The notes: a model not told the origin generated them from the letters alone. Shown: positions 9,728 through 20,817, numbered from the stretch's first letter. The stretch is 64,000 bases of DNA from Novilysobacter selenitireducens (GCF_020026895.1 NZ_JAINZW010000003.1:310001-374000); one strand, 5' to 3'. Numbers and translations are program-made.

Positions 9728-10198
9728 ATGAAAGCGAAACTGATCGCCGTGGGCGAACGCGCGCCGCGCTGGCTCGCGGACGGGTTCGGCGAATACCAGA
9801 AGCGCCTGTCGCACTGGCTGCCGCTGGAGCTGGTGGAAATCGAACCGGGCCTGCGCGGCAAGGGCCGTGACCCCGTCCGCGCGGCGTCGGATGAAGGTGG
9901 CCGGGCGCTGGCATCGGTGCCCAAGTCCGGCCGCGTGGTGATGCTGGACGGCGGCGGTCGTACGTGGTCGTCCGAGCAGTTGGCCGAGCGGCTGGAGCAC
10001 TGGCGCGGCCAAGGGCAGGACCTGGCCTTCATGATCGGCGGCCCCGAGGGCCACGCCGATGCAGTGCGCGAGCGGGCCGATGAAGCGTGGTCGCTGGGAC
10101 CATTGACCCTTCCGCACATGCTGGTGCGGCTGGTGGTGGCCGAGCAGCTCTACCGTGCGGCCGCGCTGCTGGCCAACCACCCCTATCACCGCGCCTGA
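9728..10198 (+). CDS. rlmH: 23S rRNA (pseudouridine-1915-N3)-methyltransferase
   Basis: SPOUT-class methyltransferase that modifies pseudouridine 1915 in helix 69 of 23S rRNA. 156 residues, as in E. coli (155). The start MKAKLIAVGE is typical. FMIGGPEGH forms the knotted SAM site, and the C-terminus LYRAAALLANHPYHR is the conserved family end. In this genome it lies beyond a terminator, so it is probably transcribed separately from rsfS. Convergent with the TonB-like gene. Confidence 0.97.
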   Translation: MKAKLIAVGERAPRWLADGFGEYQKRLSHWLPLELVEIEPGLRGKGRDPVRAASDEGGRALASVPKSGRVVMLDGGGRTWSSEQLAERLEHWRGQGQDLAFMIGGPEGHADAVRERADEAWSLGPLTLPHMLVRLVVAEQLYRAAALLANHPYHRA

Positions 10199-10235
10199 GA
10201 CCTGCCACGTCCATTGGCGATTCGGTTGGCGCGAA

Positions 10236-10943
10236 TCAGCGCGCCGGGTTGAACTCGACCGGCACGCGTCCGATGGCGCGGATCGCCACGCCGTTGCGCA
10301 TCGCCGGACGGAATCGCCACGCCTCCAGAACCTGCCGCTGCGCGGCGCGATCCAGGTCGCGCTGGCCGCTGCTTTGCGCCACCGTGACCTCGACGGGCCG
10401 GCCGTCGACATCCACCAGCACCTCCAGTATCACCAGCCCGCTGCGTCCTTCGCGCAGGGCACGGGGCGGGTAGCGCGGGGCCGGCGCGTCTGCGTACTGC
10501 AGCGTTACGCCGGATTGGGGCTGCGGCGCGATGTCCGGCGCGACCGGCTCTTGAAACGGCAGGTCGTGGCTCGGGGCCGGCTCCGCGTCCGACTGCAGGT
10601 CCCCGGCTTCGGCTGGGACGGGGGCACTCATGACCACCGGCGGGTTCCGCTCGACGGGACGCTGCAACGGAGTCGGAACGGGACGGGGCGTCGCCTGCAC
10701 GGGCGGCGGGTCGACAGGTCGCAGCGGCTCCCGCGGGATCCATTCGATCGGGTGTGTCGACGGAAGAGGCGCCTTCCAGTCAGGCATGGCCAGCGGGGCC
10801 ATCAACAGAAGGCCGGCGACCACATGGACGCAGACCGCCATCGCGTTGGCGGCAATGCGGCCGGTGTCGAGCGGGGCAAGCACGTCCCTTCCGGCCGGGC
10901 GCGACGGGGAACCAGCAAACACGGCAGGCGTTGCAACGGTCAT
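10236..10943 (-). CDS. TonB-family energy transducer
   Basis: Inner-membrane protein of the TonB family. The start at 10943 is preferred because AGGTGG lies six bases upstream; an upstream ATG (10970) has no such site. One membrane segment (VCVHVVAGLLLMAPLA) follows a short cytoplasmic end. A Pro-rich periplasmic stretch comes next, and the last ~85 residues form a TonB C-terminal domain (PRYPPRALREGRSGLVILEV, then WRFRPAMRNG). About 235 residues. No ExbB/ExbD genes are adjacent, so it likely uses complexes encoded elsewhere or works as an accessory TonB. Confidence 0.88.
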   Translation of the reverse strand: MTVATPAVFAGSPSRPAGRDVLAPLDTGRIAANAMAVCVHVVAGLLLMAPLAMPDWKAPLPSTHPIEWIPREPLRPVDPPPVQATPRPVPTPLQRPVERNPPVVMSAPVPAEAGDLQSDAEPAPSHDLPFQEPVAPDIAPQPQSGVTLQYADAPAPRYPPRALREGRSGLVILEVLVDVDGRPVEVTVAQSSGQRDLDRAAQRQVLEAWRFRPAMRNGVAIRAIGRVPVEFNPAR

Positions 10944-11018
10944 GGGCCACCTCGTCGGGTTGTCATGCATCGACAACGTCGGGGCGGCCAGTGTGGGGTT
11001 GATGGCTTGGCGCGCGGC

Positions 11019-11048
11019 AAAAAAAGAAGCCCGCACGATGCGGGCTTC
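11019..11048 (-). terminator. Rho-independent terminator, minus strand
   Basis: On the minus strand GAAGCCCGCA pairs with the matching GCGGGCTTC around a short loop and is followed by a run of seven or more T. It ends the transcript of the SIMPL-domain gene and its small partner. Confidence 0.88.
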
Positions 11049-11099
11049 CTGGTGGCGCGTTGTCGTGTTGCCGGCCGTGCCGGCCGCCGGTAGCGGCCT

Positions 11100-11291
11100 T
11101 CAGTCGTCCGTTGCCGGGTCCTGGTCGTTGTCGGGCTCCCGGTCCAGACCACCTTCGTCGGGGTTGGGCTTGTGCTTGGGCTCGGGTTGCCGGGCATCGC
11201 CCGGATCACGCGGCTGCGGCTCGGAGTAGCCCGGGTTGTGGCCGGGCTTGGGGTCGGGGGCGGGGGGCGCCTGTTTGCCGCTCATGGTCAT
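11100..11291 (-). CDS. Small hydrophilic protein, translationally coupled to the SIMPL gene
   Basis: A 63-residue, highly polar protein (Pro 24%, many Asp, Glu, Lys; repeated EPxxxxPGD-like turns) with no hydrophobic segment, presumably disordered. Its ATG overlaps the stop of the upstream gene as ATGA, and a strong terminator follows; both support a real gene. A second ATG lies two codons in. No function known to me. Confidence 0.6.
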   Translation of the reverse strand: MTMSGKQAPPAPDPKPGHNPGYSEPQPRDPGDARQPEPKHKPNPDEGGLDREPDNDQDPATDD

Positions 11292-12079
11292 TGTCCCAGT
11301 TCGAAGACGACGTCGAGGTTGGCCGATACGGTGTTCTCGCCGGGCGAAATCGACGTATCCGCCTGTGCTTTTTCCATCCGTGCCATGGCCATCATCGGCA
11401 TCGGGACCGGCGGCCCGAGGCTGCCGCCCTCGCTGATGCTGACGATGCGGCGCACCCGCATGCCCAGCGTGCCGGCATACATTTCGGCGCGCGCGCGGGC
11501 CTTGGCGATGGCGGCCTTGCGGGCCTCGTCCAGCGCGCCGTCCTTGTCGTCAATGTCGAACGACGGACCATTGACCTGGTTGGCGCCGCTGGCGACCAGC
11601 GCGTCCATGATCGGGCCCAGCTTGTCGATATCACGCACGGTGATGTTCACCGTGTTGTTGGCCTGGTAGCCAGTGATGGTCGGCGGCTGGTTCTCGGCGT
11701 GTCGGTACTGCGGATAGAGGTTGACGCCGCTGGTCTGGATATCGCGCTCGGCGATGCCGGCCTTGCGGATCGCCGCCACGACGCGGTCCATCTGTTCAGC
11801 GTTGGCGCGCATCGCCGCGTTGGCGTCGGCGGCCTGGGTGACGACGCCGGTGGACAGCGTGGCGATGTCCGGCACCCGCCGCACTTCGGCCTGCGCCGAC
11901 ACCGACAGCAGGGTGCCGCCTGGGGTAGCCATGGCGGGCGTCTGGTTCTGGGCGGAAGCGGGCATGGTGGCGAGGGTGCCAAGGGCCAGGGCAAGCGTGA
12001 GCGCCAAGGGGCGCAGGCGGTCGAGGCGGGTGTGGGTGACGGCGGTGGCGCGGGGTGCAGCGGGGGCGTGTCGGGGCAT
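11288..12079 (-). CDS. SIMPL-domain (DUF541) periplasmic protein
   Basis: A 263-residue exported protein with an N-terminal signal peptide (hydrophobic [20 protein letters not shown]). The mature protein has the SIMPL/DUF541 pattern: [20 protein letters not shown], then [11 protein letters not shown] and [16 protein letters not shown], then an Ala-rich helix and the C-terminal strand [10 protein letters not shown]. Relatives are YggE (oxidative stress) and Brucella BP26, which assembles into periplasmic channels. Precise role unknown. Monocistronic apart from the small coupled gene. Confidence 0.9.
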   Translation of the reverse strand: MPRHAPAAPRATAVTHTRLDRLRPLALTLALALGTLATMPASAQNQTPAMATPGGTLLSVSAQAEVRRVPDIATLSTGVVTQAADANAAMRANAEQMDRVVAAIRKAGIAERDIQTSGVNLYPQYRHAENQPPTITGYQANNTVNITVRDIDKLGPIMDALVASGANQVNGPSFDIDDKDGALDEARKAAIAKARARAEMYAGTLGMRVRRIVSISEGGSLGPPVPMPMMAMARMEKAQADTSISPGENTVSANLDVVFELGQ

Positions 12080-12202
12080 GGAAGGCTCCTGGACGAATCG
12101 GTCGAAGGGTGTTGCCGCTGCGGTGAACGGGTCGTGAGCCCCACCGGGGTTGATACGGGTGTCGTCGGCCGGCGCTCAGTCAGCGCGGGTTATTCTTTCC
12201 CG

Positions 12203-12802
12203 ATGCTTTATCTCGCCTCGAAATCCCCCCGCCGCCGCGAGCTCCTGACCCGCCTCGGCGTGGATTTCGGGCTGCTCGACATCGACATTCCCGAACTCCG
12301 CCAGCCCGCCGAGGCGCCCGACGACTATGTGCGCCGCGTGGCGCGCGAGAAGGCCGGCGCCGGTCTGCTGGAGGTGGTCGCCAACCCGTCCGCGCTGGTG
12401 CTCGGCTCCGACACCGAAGTCGTGCTGGACGACGAGGTGTTCGGCAAGCCTGCCGATGCCGGGGAAGCCGCCGGCATGCTGCGACGCCTGTCGGGTCGGA
12501 CGCATCGGGTGTTGTCGGCGGTGTCGCTCGTCTCGGCGGGGCGCGAGGTCCAGGCGATGAGCGAATCGCGCGTGACCTTCACGGCACTGGATGACGCCAC
12601 CATCGCTGCGTATCTCGCGACCGGCGAATGGCAGGGCAAGGCGGGCGCCTACGCCATCCAGGGCGTGGCGGAGATGTTCGTCGAACACCTGGAAGGCAGC
12701 TTCTCCGGCGTCATGGGGCTGCCGCTGCACGAAACGTCGCGCCTGCTCGCCGAATTCGGCGTGCACGTCCTGCAACCCTCCTCGACCCCGGACAGAGCCT
12801 AA
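12203..12802 (+). CDS. maf: Maf-like nucleoside triphosphate pyrophosphatase (dTTP/UTP)
   Basis: House-cleaning pyrophosphatase of the Maf family, which hydrolyses dTTP, UTP and modified nucleotides to monophosphates. 199 residues. N-terminal [12 protein letters not shown] phosphate loop, [13 protein letters not shown] with the catalytic Asp, and [10 protein letters not shown] typical of the YhdE subfamily. It precedes rng as in many Gammaproteobacteria (82-bp gap) and is divergent from the SIMPL gene. Confidence 0.95.
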   Translation: MLYLASKSPRRRELLTRLGVDFGLLDIDIPELRQPAEAPDDYVRRVAREKAGAGLLEVVANPSALVLGSDTEVVLDDEVFGKPADAGEAAGMLRRLSGRTHRVLSAVSLVSAGREVQAMSESRVTFTALDDATIAAYLATGEWQGKAGAYAIQGVAEMFVEHLEGSFSGVMGLPLHETSRLLAEFGVHVLQPSSTPDRA

Positions 12803-12884
12803 TGCGCACGCAGGCCCTTGCCATGAATCGCGTCGTGCGCACCCGTCAGTGCCCCGCCGTGGCCTGCGACACGAGGGCGCGCGC

Positions 12885-14372
12885 ATGACCGAGGAGATCC
12901 TGGTCAACGTCACCCCGCGCGAGACCCGCGTGGCCGTGGTCGAGAACGGCATGCTGCAGGAGCTGCACATCGAGCGCGGCTGGTCGCGCGGCGTGGTCGG
13001 CAACATCCACAAGGGCCGCGTGCAGCGGGTGATGCCGGGCATGCAGGCGGCGTTCGTAGACATCGGGCTGGAGCGCGCCGCGTTCCTGCACGCCGCCGAC
13101 ATCGTGCGGCCGACGCCGGTCGGCAATGGCGAAGGCGAGGAGGCCGCGCTGCCGCCCGCACCCACGCGCCCGATTGCCGAGCTGCTGCGCGAGGGCCAGG
13201 AAATCATCGTCCAGGTCGTCAAGGATCCGATCGGCACCAAGGGCGCGCGGCTCACCACGCAACTCAGCATTCCCTCGCGCTACCTCGTGCTGCTGCCGCG
13301 CAACCGCGTCGTCGGCGTGTCGGCGCGGATCGAGGACGAGTTCGAGCGCCAGCGCCTGAAGGCGATCGTCAGCCAGCTGACCCCGCCCGACATCGGCCAT
13401 GGCTACATCATCCGCACCAATGCCGAGGGCCAGCCGGAAGAGCAGCTGGCCGAGGACGTGGCGTACCTGTCGCGTGCCTGGGCGCTGATCGAGGAGCGCT
13501 CGCGCACCGCCAGGGTCGGCGAGCGCGTCTACGAGGACCTGTCGCTCCCCCTTCGCGCAGTGCGCGACCTGATGCGCCGCGACGTCGAGAAGGTCAAGGT
13601 CGACTCGCGCGAGACCTGCGACCGGCTGCGCGCGTTCGCCGCACAGTACATGCCGGGGCTGGACGAGAAGATCGAGCACTACGGCGGCGCGCGACCGATC
13701 TTCGACCTGTACGGCGTGGAGGACGAGATCCAGCGCGCGCTCGACAAGCAGGTGCCGTTGAAGTCGGGCGGGTACCTCGTCATCGACCAGACCGAGGCCA
13801 TGACCACGGTCGACATCAACACCGGATCGTTCCTCGGCCAGCGCAATCTTGAGGAAACCGTCTACCGCACCAACCTGGAGGCGGCGCAATCGGTGGCGCG
13901 CCAGCTGCGCCTGCGCAACCTGGGCGGCATCATCATCATCGACTTCATCGACATGACCGATGCCGAGCACAAGCGCCAGGTGCTGCGCCAGCTCGAGAAG
14001 GCGCTGGCCCGCGACCACGCCAAGACCACCGTCTACGACTTCTCGCCGCTGGGCCTGGTGGAGATGACGCGCAAGCGCACCACCGAGAGCCTGGAACGGC
14101 AGCTCAGTGAGCCCTGCCACGAGTGCGGCGGCCGCGGCATGCTGAAGACGCCCGAGACGGTGACCTACGAGATCTTCCGCGACATCGTCCGCCAGGTGCG
14201 CCAGTTCGACGCGCAGCGGCTGCTGGTAATCGCCTCGCCCAAGGTGGTCATGCGCATCACCGAGGAGGAGTCCGCGGCGGTGGCCGAGCTGGAGGAGTTT
14301 CTCGGCAAGTCGATCCGGTTCCAGGGCGACGAGCAGTACGCGCAGGAGCAGTTCGATGTCGTGCTGCTTTGA
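12885..14372 (+). CDS. rng: Ribonuclease G
   Basis: Endoribonuclease of the RNase E/G family that matures the 16S rRNA 5' end and degrades some mRNAs. 495 residues (E. coli 489) from the ATG at 12885 giving MTEEILVNVTPRETRVA. S1 domain around residues 35-130 (GNIHKGRVQRVMPGMQAAFVD). The catalytic metal-binding Asps are in TTVDINTG and IIIDFIDM, and the zinc-link motif is CHECGG. No long C-terminal scaffold, which separates it from RNase E. Confidence 0.97.
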   Translation: MTEEILVNVTPRETRVAVVENGMLQELHIERGWSRGVVGNIHKGRVQRVMPGMQAAFVDIGLERAAFLHAADIVRPTPVGNGEGEEAALPPAPTRPIAELLREGQEIIVQVVKDPIGTKGARLTTQLSIPSRYLVLLPRNRVVGVSARIEDEFERQRLKAIVSQLTPPDIGHGYIIRTNAEGQPEEQLAEDVAYLSRAWALIEERSRTARVGERVYEDLSLPLRAVRDLMRRDVEKVKVDSRETCDRLRAFAAQYMPGLDEKIEHYGGARPIFDLYGVEDEIQRALDKQVPLKSGGYLVIDQTEAMTTVDINTGSFLGQRNLEETVYRTNLEAAQSVARQLRLRNLGGIIIIDFIDMTDAEHKRQVLRQLEKALARDHAKTTVYDFSPLGLVEMTRKRTTESLERQLSEPCHECGGRGMLKTPETVTYEIFRDIVRQVRQFDAQRLLVIASPKVVMRITEEESAAVAELEEFLGKSIRFQGDEQYAQEQFDVVLL

Positions 14373-14374
14373 AG

Positions 14375-14461
14375 CAGGGGCTGGGGACTTGGGACTGGAG
14401 GTTGGTAGGCGCCTCCGTTCCACGCTTCCTCTAGTCCCAACCCCCAGTCCCCAGCTCCTGT
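14375..14461. repeat. Imperfect inverted repeat between rng and yhdP
   Basis: Left arm GCAGGGGCTGGGGACTTGGG (from ~14376) is matched by the complement of the right arm ending at 14460 (CCCAGTCCCCAGCTCCTG), with a short AT-poorer loop. The arms could form a long hairpin in the rng-yhdP mRNA. Related G-rich repeat units occur scattered in Xanthomonad genomes, so it may be a repetitive element rather than a regulator. Confidence 0.6.
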
Positions 14462-14478
14462 GAGCGCAGCGAGCTGAC

Positions 14479-17400
14479 ATGCCCACGCCGCTGCGCCGCC
14501 GCCTGCGCCTTGCCCGTCGTGGGCTGGGTTACACCGTCGCCATCAGCCTGGTGCTGGTCGCGGTCGTGCTCGGCCTGGCCAGCCAGGTGCTGCCGCTGGC
14601 CGAGCGGCACCCGGCGCGCATCGCCGCATGGTTGAGCGAGCGGTCCGGCCGGCCGGTGGCATTCGATGCGGTGGAGACCGAGTGGACCCGCCGCGGCCCG
14701 GTCCTGCAGTTGGACGGGCTGCGGGTTGGCGAGGGACGCGATGCGTTCGTGGTGGGTGATGCCGAGATGCTGGTGTCGCTGTACGCCGGACTGTTGCCGG
14801 GCCATGCGTTTTCCGAGCTGCGGCTGCGCGACCTTGACCTGACCCTGCAGCGCAGCGCCGATGGCCGCTGGAGCGTGCGCGGCCTGCCCGGCAGCGACCG
14901 CCCCGCGGGCGACCCGCTGGAAGCGCTGGAAGGCCTGGGCGAGCTGCAGGTGGTCGGTGGGGCGTTGACGGTGTCGGCGCCGTCGCTGGGCATCGAGGCG
15001 CGGCTGCCGAAGATCGACCTGCGCCTGCAGGTGAGCGGCGACCGCGTGCGGGCGGGCATGCGCGCGTGGCCCGCACGCGATGCCGCACCGCTGGATGCCG
15101 CGCTCGACCTGGACCGCGACACCGGTACCGGCCGCGCGTGGGGTGGTGCACCCGAGGCCGACCTGCGCGCCTGGTCACCCCTGTTGCGGGCGGCGGGCGT
15201 GGCCGTGAATGCAGGCCGCGGCCGGGCGGACGCCTGGGTCGGCCTGCAGGACTACCGCGTGCTGGACGCGCAGGTCCGCGCGGCTCTTTCGGACGTCGAA
15301 TTGCACTCGGTCGATGCGACGCAGGGTGTGCCCGTCCGTTTCTCGCGGGTCGACGGCAGGGCGCGCTGGCGCGTCGTCGACGCAGGCTGGCAGCTGGATG
15401 TGCCGGACCTGCAGGTCGATGCCGCCGACGGCGGCGGGACGTACCAGCGCGTGTCGCTTGGTGTGGGCGAGGGCGTAGCCGTCGAAGCGGCACGCATCGA
15501 CCTGGCACCGCTGGCCGCCGTCGCCGCGTTGAGCGGGCGCGTTCCACCCGCCCTCGGCAAGTGGCTCACGCAGGCCCGCGTGCACGGCACGTTGGCTGAT
15601 GTGCGTTTGCACAGCGACGGCAAGGGCGTGGACATCGCGCAGGGCACGCTGGCGGAGGCCGGCTTCGCGCCGGTGGGCGATGCGCCCGGCGTGTCCGGTC
15701 TGGCGGGTGGCCTCGAGGCCGACGCGACCAGCGCCGTCCTGCGGCTCCAACCCAAAGCCGACGTGACCGTCGATTGGCCGCGCGGATTCGGTCGCGCCCA
15801 CCGCGCGCGCCTGGCCGGTGACATCGCCGCATGGCGCGTCGGCCCGGGCTGGCGCGTCGGGACGGGCGGCCTGGGGATCGACGGCGAGGACGTCGACCTC
15901 GGCGTGCGCGGCAGCCTGTGGTGGCAGGGCGATGGCACGCGCCCGCGGATGGACCTGGCCGCACGCGTCGAGCCGGTCGCACTACCGGTCGCCAAGAAGT
16001 TCTGGATCCGCCACCGCATGCCGGAAGCCGTCGTGCGCTGGCTCGACCAGGCGCTCGTCGACGGCCGACTGGAAAACGGTCGCGCGCTGGTATCGGGCGA
16101 CCTCGACCACTGGCCGTTCCGCGAAGGCGAGGGCCGGTTCGAAGCCAGCGCGGACATCCGCGACGGCGTGCTGAAGTTCCAACCGGAGTGGCCGGCGGCC
16201 GAGGCCGTCGATGCGACCGTCACCTTCGTGGCAGATGGCCTCCAGCTGCGGGGTGCCGGCGCGTTGGCGGGCATCGACATCGACGCCTTGCAGGCCGATA
16301 TCGACCATTACCGGGGCGGCACGCTGACCGTCGGCGCGCAGGCCGATGCCAACGCGGCCGGCCTGCTCGCGCTGCTGCGCGACAGTCCGCTGCGCGAGGC
16401 GCACGGCGAGACGCTGGCCAGCCTCCAGGCCGCCGGGCCGGCGGACGTGACGTTCGGGCTCGCGCTGCCGCTGCGCAAGGGGCAGGCGACGCGCATCGAC
16501 GGCCATGTCGACCTTCAGGGCGTGCGGCTGTCCGACCCGCGCTGGGACCTGGCGTTCTCCCGGGTGCGCGGCCGCGCCGATTACGTGAACGACGGCTTCC
16601 GGGCCGATGGCCTGCAGGCCGTGCTCGACGGGCGGCCGTCGCGGCTGTCGCTGCGCGCGGGCGGCGGTGTCGACTCTCCGGACCACGTATTCGAAGCTGC
16701 GCTCGCCGCCGAGCTGGGGGCCGAGGCGCTGGTGGCGCGCGTACCGCAGTTGGACTGGTTGCAGCCGCACATGATCGGCCGCTCGGACTGGACCGCGGAC
16801 CTGGCGGTGGCCAAGCGTGGCGGAACGCGGCTGCAACTGGCATCGAACCTGGTCGGTACCGCGCTGACGTTGCCCGCGCCGCTGGACAAGCTGGCCGGGA
16901 CCGCGCTGCCAACCCGCGTCACCATGCCGCTGCCGGTCGAAACCGGCGACGTTGAGGTGTCGATGGGCAACCTCGCGGCGGTGCGCGTGCGCCGCCAGGG
17001 CGAACGGACCGGCGTGCGCGTCGAGCTGGGTGCGCAGCGCGCCCCCGCGGCGCCCGCCCATGGGCTGATCGCGGCGGGGCAGGCGGACCGGTTGGACGCC
17101 ATCGGCTGGATTGCCCTGGCGCGCGCGGACACGGGATCGGCGGCGTCATCCGGCGGCGATACCGGCCCGGGGCTGCCGCTGCGTAGCGTTGATATCCGGT
17201 CCCGCCGGCTGGAGCTGCTGGGCGGTGTGTTTCCATCCACCCGCGTGCAGGTCGACCCTGCGGCAGCCGGGGCGCTCGCCGTGCGCGTGCAGGGGCCTGC
17301 GCTGCAGGGGCGGCTGACGGTGCCCGATGGCGACCGTCCGGTCACCGGCGACTTCCAACGGGTGCATTGGCGCAGCGCGAAGGCCGGTGCCGCCTCCGCA

Positions 17401-18351
17401 ACGGTGGCCGGCGCCGACGACACGCCGCCGCTGGCGACCGCATCCGACGCGGCGCCGTCGCCCGCTGCGGCGCCCGTCGCTGACGACAGCGATATCGACC
17501 CCGCCCGCATCCCGGCGATGGCGCTCGAGATCGATGACTTCCGCGTGGCCGATGCCGCGCTGGGCGCGCTCACCTTCCGCTCCCGCCCCACGCCCGCAGG
17601 CCTGCGTGTCGAGCGACTGCAGGCGCGTGCACGCGACCAGGCCGTCGATGTCACAGGCAGCTGGACCGGCCGGGGTGCGGCGTCGCGCACGCACCTGGTG
17701 GCGGGCGTAGACAGCGACGACATCGGCTCGCTGATGCAGGGCCTGGGCCTGGGCGGCCGGATTGCGGGTGGAGACGGCAACCTGCACCTGGACGTGCGCT
17801 GGCCCGGTAGCCCGGCCGCGTTCTCGCTGGCTTCGCTGGACGGTGCGCTCACGCTGGACGCGCGCGACGGCCGGTTGCTGGAGGTCGAGCCCGGTGCAGG
17901 CCGTGTGCTGGGCCTGCTGAGCATCGCCGAGCTGCCACGCCGGCTGACGCTGGATTTCCGCGACTTCTTCTCCAAAGGTTTCGCGTTCAACCGGATCGAC
18001 GGCAGCGTGCGCTTCGCCGACGGGCAGGCTCGCAGCGAGGGCCTGAAAATCGACGGCCCGGCTGCGGCCATCGACATCCGCGGGCAGGCCGACCTGCGGC
18101 GCGAGCGCTTCGACCAGACCATCGAGGTCCGGCCCAAGGCGGGCAACCTGCTGACAGCTGTGGGCGCGATCGCCGGCGGTCCTGTCGGCGCGGCGATCGG
18201 CGCGGCCGCCAATGCGGTGCTGAGCCGCCCGCTGGGCGAGATTGCGGCACGCACCTACCGCGTCACCGGGCCGTGGTCCGATCCGGACGTCGAAGTGATC
18301 GATGAACGGCCGGTGCGCCCGGTCGCGTCCGAACCGCCGCCGGCGGGTTGA
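14479..18351 (+). CDS. yhdP: YhdP-family AsmA-like phospholipid transport protein
   Basis: A 1290-residue envelope protein with one N-terminal membrane anchor ([19 protein letters not shown], residues ~19-39) and a very long periplasmic part rich in beta strands: DUF3971 in the middle and an AsmA-like C-terminal region (about 1000-1270). YhdP, TamB and YdbH are thought to bridge the periplasm and carry phospholipids to the outer membrane. Length fits E. coli YhdP (1266). An Ala/Pro/Asp-rich insertion near residue 970-1010 looks like a linker. Gene order rng-yhdP-tldD is conserved. Confidence 0.95.
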   Translation: MPTPLRRRLRLARRGLGYTVAISLVLVAVVLGLASQVLPLAERHPARIAAWLSERSGRPVAFDAVETEWTRRGPVLQLDGLRVGEGRDAFVVGDAEMLVSLYAGLLPGHAFSELRLRDLDLTLQRSADGRWSVRGLPGSDRPAGDPLEALEGLGELQVVGGALTVSAPSLGIEARLPKIDLRLQVSGDRVRAGMRAWPARDAAPLDAALDLDRDTGTGRAWGGAPEADLRAWSPLLRAAGVAVNAGRGRADAWVGLQDYRVLDAQVRAALSDVELHSVDATQGVPVRFSRVDGRARWRVVDAGWQLDVPDLQVDAADGGGTYQRVSLGVGEGVAVEAARIDLAPLAAVAALSGRVPPALGKWLTQARVHGTLADVRLHSDGKGVDIAQGTLAEAGFAPVGDAPGVSGLAGGLEADATSAVLRLQPKADVTVDWPRGFGRAHRARLAGDIAAWRVGPGWRVGTGGLGIDGEDVDLGVRGSLWWQGDGTRPRMDLAARVEPVALPVAKKFWIRHRMPEAVVRWLDQALVDGRLENGRALVSGDLDHWPFREGEGRFEASADIRDGVLKFQPEWPAAEAVDATVTFVADGLQLRGAGALAGIDIDALQADIDHYRGGTLTVGAQADANAAGLLALLRDSPLREAHGETLASLQAAGPADVTFGLALPLRKGQATRIDGHVDLQGVRLSDPRWDLAFSRVRGRADYVNDGFRADGLQAVLDGRPSRLSLRAGGGVDSPDHVFEAALAAELGAEALVARVPQLDWLQPHMIGRSDWTADLAVAKRGGTRLQLASNLVGTALTLPAPLDKLAGTALPTRVTMPLPVETGDVEVSMGNLAAVRVRRQGERTGVRVELGAQRAPAAPAHGLIAAGQADRLDAIGWIALARADTGSAASSGGDTGPGLPLRSVDIRSRRLELLGGVFPSTRVQVDPAAAGALAVRVQGPALQGRLTVPDGDRPVTGDFQRVHWRSAKAGAASATVAGADDTPPLATASDAAPSPAAAPVADDSDIDPARIPAMALEIDDFRVADAALGALTFRSRPTPAGLRVERLQARARDQAVDVTGSWTGRGAASRTHLVAGVDSDDIGSLMQGLGLGGRIAGGDGNLHLDVRWPGSPAAFSLASLDGALTLDARDGRLLEVEPGAGRVLGLLSIAELPRRLTLDFRDFFSKGFAFNRIDGSVRFADGQARSEGLKIDGPAAAIDIRGQADLRRERFDQTIEVRPKAGNLLTAVGAIAGGPVGAAIGAAANAVLSRPLGEIAARTYRVTGPWSDPDVEVIDERPVRPVASEPPPAG

Positions 18352-18502
18352 GCCGACGGTTGATTCGTTCCCCCGCGGCCTCCATCTGGTTGGCATCCCC
18401 CCTCAAGATGGCCGATGGTGGTGCGATGGCGCGCCCCGCGTCCGTGCGTTGTCCGCGCCGGCTTCGTCCGCCGCTTCCCCCTTTCGACTTCCAGGCCCTG
18501 CC

Positions 18503-19945
18503 ATGACGCTGCCCCTGCAACTTGCCGAATCCCGCCTGCTGCTGCCCGCCGGCCTCGACACCGGGGGGTTGGAGCGCGCGTTCGGGTCGCTGCTCGGTCC
18601 CGGCGTGGATTTCGGCGACCTCTACTTCCAGCACACCCGCCACGAGAGCTGGACGGTCGAGGACGGCACGGTCAAGAACGGCGCGCATTCGATCGAGCAG
18701 GGCGTGGGCGTGCGCGCGATCAGCGGCGAGAAGACCGGCTTCGCGTACTCGGACGAGATCAACGGCGAGGCGCTGCAACTGGCGGCGAAATCCGCGCGCG
18801 CGATCGCGCGTGACGGCTCCAGCGTGACGACGCGTTCGCTGGTGCGCGGACAGGCGCGGGACCTCTACCGCCCCGAGGATCCGATCGATTCCATCCCCAA
18901 CGAGGAGAAGGTCGAGGCGCTGCGTCGCATCGACCGCTACGTGCGCGCCGCCGACCCGCGCGTGACGCAGGTGGTGGTCAGCCTGTCGGGCAGCCTGGAC
19001 ACGGTGCTGGTGGCGCGCAGCGACGGCGTGCTGGCCGCCGATGTGCGCCCGCTGGTGCGCTTCAACGTGCAGGTGATCGTCGAACAGAACGGGCGCCGCG
19101 AAAGCGGCTATTCCGGCGGCGGCGGGCGCTACGGCTACGCCGAGCTGCTGGGCGACGGCAAGCCCGAGGGTTTCGCGCGCGAGGCCCTGCGCCAGGCGCT
19201 GGTCAACCTGGAGGCGGTCGACGCGCCCGCCGGCATCATGCCGGTCGTGCTCGGCAACGGCTGGCCCGGCGTGCTGCTGCACGAGGCGGTCGGCCACGGC
19301 CTGGAGGGCGACTTCAACCGCAAGGGCACGTCGACCTACGCCGGCCGCATGGGCCAGCGCGTCGCCGCGCCAGGCGTCACCATCGTCGACGACGGCACGC
19401 TGTCGGGCCGCCGCGGCTCGCTCAACGTCGACGACGAGGGCAACGCGACCCAGTGCACCACGCTGATCGAGGACGGCGTGCTGGTCGGCTATATGCAGGA
19501 CACGCTCAACGCGCGGCTGATGGGCGTGGCCCCGACCGGCAACGGCCGCCGCGAGTCGTTCGCGCACCTGACCATGCCGCGCATGACCAACACCTACATG
19601 CGCGCCGGCAACGACGACCCGGAGGACATGATCCGCTCGGTCAAGCGCGGCCTGTACGCGGTCAACTTCGGCGGCGGGCAGGTCGACATCACCAGCGGCA
19701 AGTACGTGTTCTCCGCCACCGAGGCCTACCTGATCGAGGACGGAAAGATCACCGCCCCGGTCAAGGGCGCCACGCTGATCGGCAACGGCCCGGAGACGAT
19801 GCAGAAGGTGCGCATGGTCGGCCACGACCTCGCCCTGGACGAGGGTGTCGGCGTGTGCGGCAAGGACGGCCAGAGCGTGCCGGTCGGCGTCGGCCAGCCG
19901 TCGCTGCTGATCGAAGGGCTGACGGTGGGTGGCACGCAGGCGTGA
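18503..19945 (+). CDS. tldD: Metalloprotease TldD
   Basis: Catalytic subunit of the TldD/TldE (PmbA) protease, which trims peptides such as microcin precursors and helps degrade the CcdA antitoxin in E. coli. 480 residues (E. coli 481). The zinc motif HEAVGH lies at residues 260-265 within [19 protein letters not shown]. The start at 18503 gives [13 protein letters not shown], similar to E. coli. Its partner pmbA is 0.9 kb downstream on the same strand, separated by the oppositely oriented darP. Confidence 0.97.
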   Translation: MTLPLQLAESRLLLPAGLDTGGLERAFGSLLGPGVDFGDLYFQHTRHESWTVEDGTVKNGAHSIEQGVGVRAISGEKTGFAYSDEINGEALQLAAKSARAIARDGSSVTTRSLVRGQARDLYRPEDPIDSIPNEEKVEALRRIDRYVRAADPRVTQVVVSLSGSLDTVLVARSDGVLAADVRPLVRFNVQVIVEQNGRRESGYSGGGGRYGYAELLGDGKPEGFAREALRQALVNLEAVDAPAGIMPVVLGNGWPGVLLHEAVGHGLEGDFNRKGTSTYAGRMGQRVAAPGVTIVDDGTLSGRRGSLNVDDEGNATQCTTLIEDGVLVGYMQDTLNARLMGVAPTGNGRRESFAHLTMPRMTNTYMRAGNDDPEDMIRSVKRGLYAVNFGGGQVDITSGKYVFSATEAYLIEDGKITAPVKGATLIGNGPETMQKVRMVGHDLALDEGVGVCGKDGQSVPVGVGQPSLLIEGLTVGGTQA

Positions 19946-19978
19946 GGCCGGCAGTGCAGCGTGAGGCCACCGTAGCTT

Positions 19979-20166
19979 CCTTCTCCCCCCGGGAGAAGGT
20001 GCCCGCAGGGCGGATGAGGGTTCGGCGAAGTGGTGCGAATGAAGCGGCCGGGCCTGCCCATCGGGCGATGCAGCGGGCCAACACGTCCCACGGTCCTGCA
20101 ACGTGTCAACAGGCACCGCTCCGCCGAACCCTCACCCCAACCTCTCTCCCGCCGGGAGAGGGGCTA
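19979..20166. repeat. Element with 12-bp inverted ends and REP-like arms
   Basis: GAGGGTTCGGCG (20016-20027) is exactly complementary to CGCCGAACCCTC (20122-20133). Outside each arm is a CTCCC...GGGAG mini-palindrome (19983-19997 and 20145-20162). Together they form a ~185-bp unit filling the gap between tldD and darP; the right palindrome abuts the darP stop. Similar 'CTCTCCCG...CGGGAGAG' repeats are common in Xanthomonadaceae. It may act as a transcription stop between the convergent genes. Confidence 0.65.
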
Positions 20167-20733
20167 AACGTCGCCTTCGTCCTCATCACCCGCTTCGGCA
20201 TTTTCCAGCAGCAACCCCCGCAACTCCCGGAACAACTCCCGGTACGCCCGCGGCGGCTTGTTGCGCTTGCGCTCCTCCAGCGCGTTGCGCACCAGCTGGC
20301 GCAGGTGCTGGCGGTCGGCGGTGGGATGCTCGTCGAGCAGCGCGCCCAAAGCGGCGTCGCCTTCGTCGAGCAGGCGCTCGCGCCACGCCTCGACGCGATG
20401 CATCGCCGCCGTCTCGCGCCGCGCCGCTTCGCCCTTCTCGTCGAGCGCGTCGCGGATCGCTTCAAGCGTCTCGTCGTCCTCGCGCCGCATCTGCTTGGCC
20501 AGGTACGCCAGCTGGCGCTTGTGGGCGATGTGCGAGGTGATGCGGCGGGTGTCCAGGATGTGCGGCAGCAGGTGCTCGGGTATCGGCAGCTTGGCCAGCT
20601 GGGCGTCGGTCAGCGCCACCAGCTGCTCGCCCAGCGCCAGCACCTCCAGCGCCTCGCGTCGCTGCTGGCTGCGGCTGTCGCCGCGGTATTCACCGGTGTC
20701 TTCGTCGATGCCGCGCATTCGTATCGGTCCCAT
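20164..20733 (-). CDS. darP: Ribosome biogenesis factor DarP (YjgA, DUF615)
   Basis: Helps late assembly of the 50S subunit, acting near 23S helix 89. 189 residues from the ATG at 20733 (GGA upstream); an internal ATG at 20718 giving [13 protein letters not shown] is an equally plausible start. Family hallmarks are [41 protein letters not shown]-like helices and the C-terminal [11 protein letters not shown]. The tail is acidic ([13 protein letters not shown]). Divergent from pmbA, sharing an 84-bp promoter region. Confidence 0.94.
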   Translation of the reverse strand: MGPIRMRGIDEDTGEYRGDSRSQQRREALEVLALGEQLVALTDAQLAKLPIPEHLLPHILDTRRITSHIAHKRQLAYLAKQMRREDDETLEAIRDALDEKGEAARRETAAMHRVEAWRERLLDEGDAALGALLDEHPTADRQHLRQLVRNALEERKRNKPPRAYRELFRELRGLLLENAEAGDEDEGDV

Positions 20734-20817
20734 GTCGTCCGGCCGGCGTGACCGCCCGGATCGGAAAAAAACAGGTCCCCGGCGGTGCCGTGGGACAACG
20801 GAAACAAGGATAAGCCA

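Noticed and set aside
12846-14486. A 546-codon minus-strand frame opposite rng
   Set aside because: Shadow frame caused by high third-position GC; product is His/Asp/Val-rich with no domain, and rng is certain.
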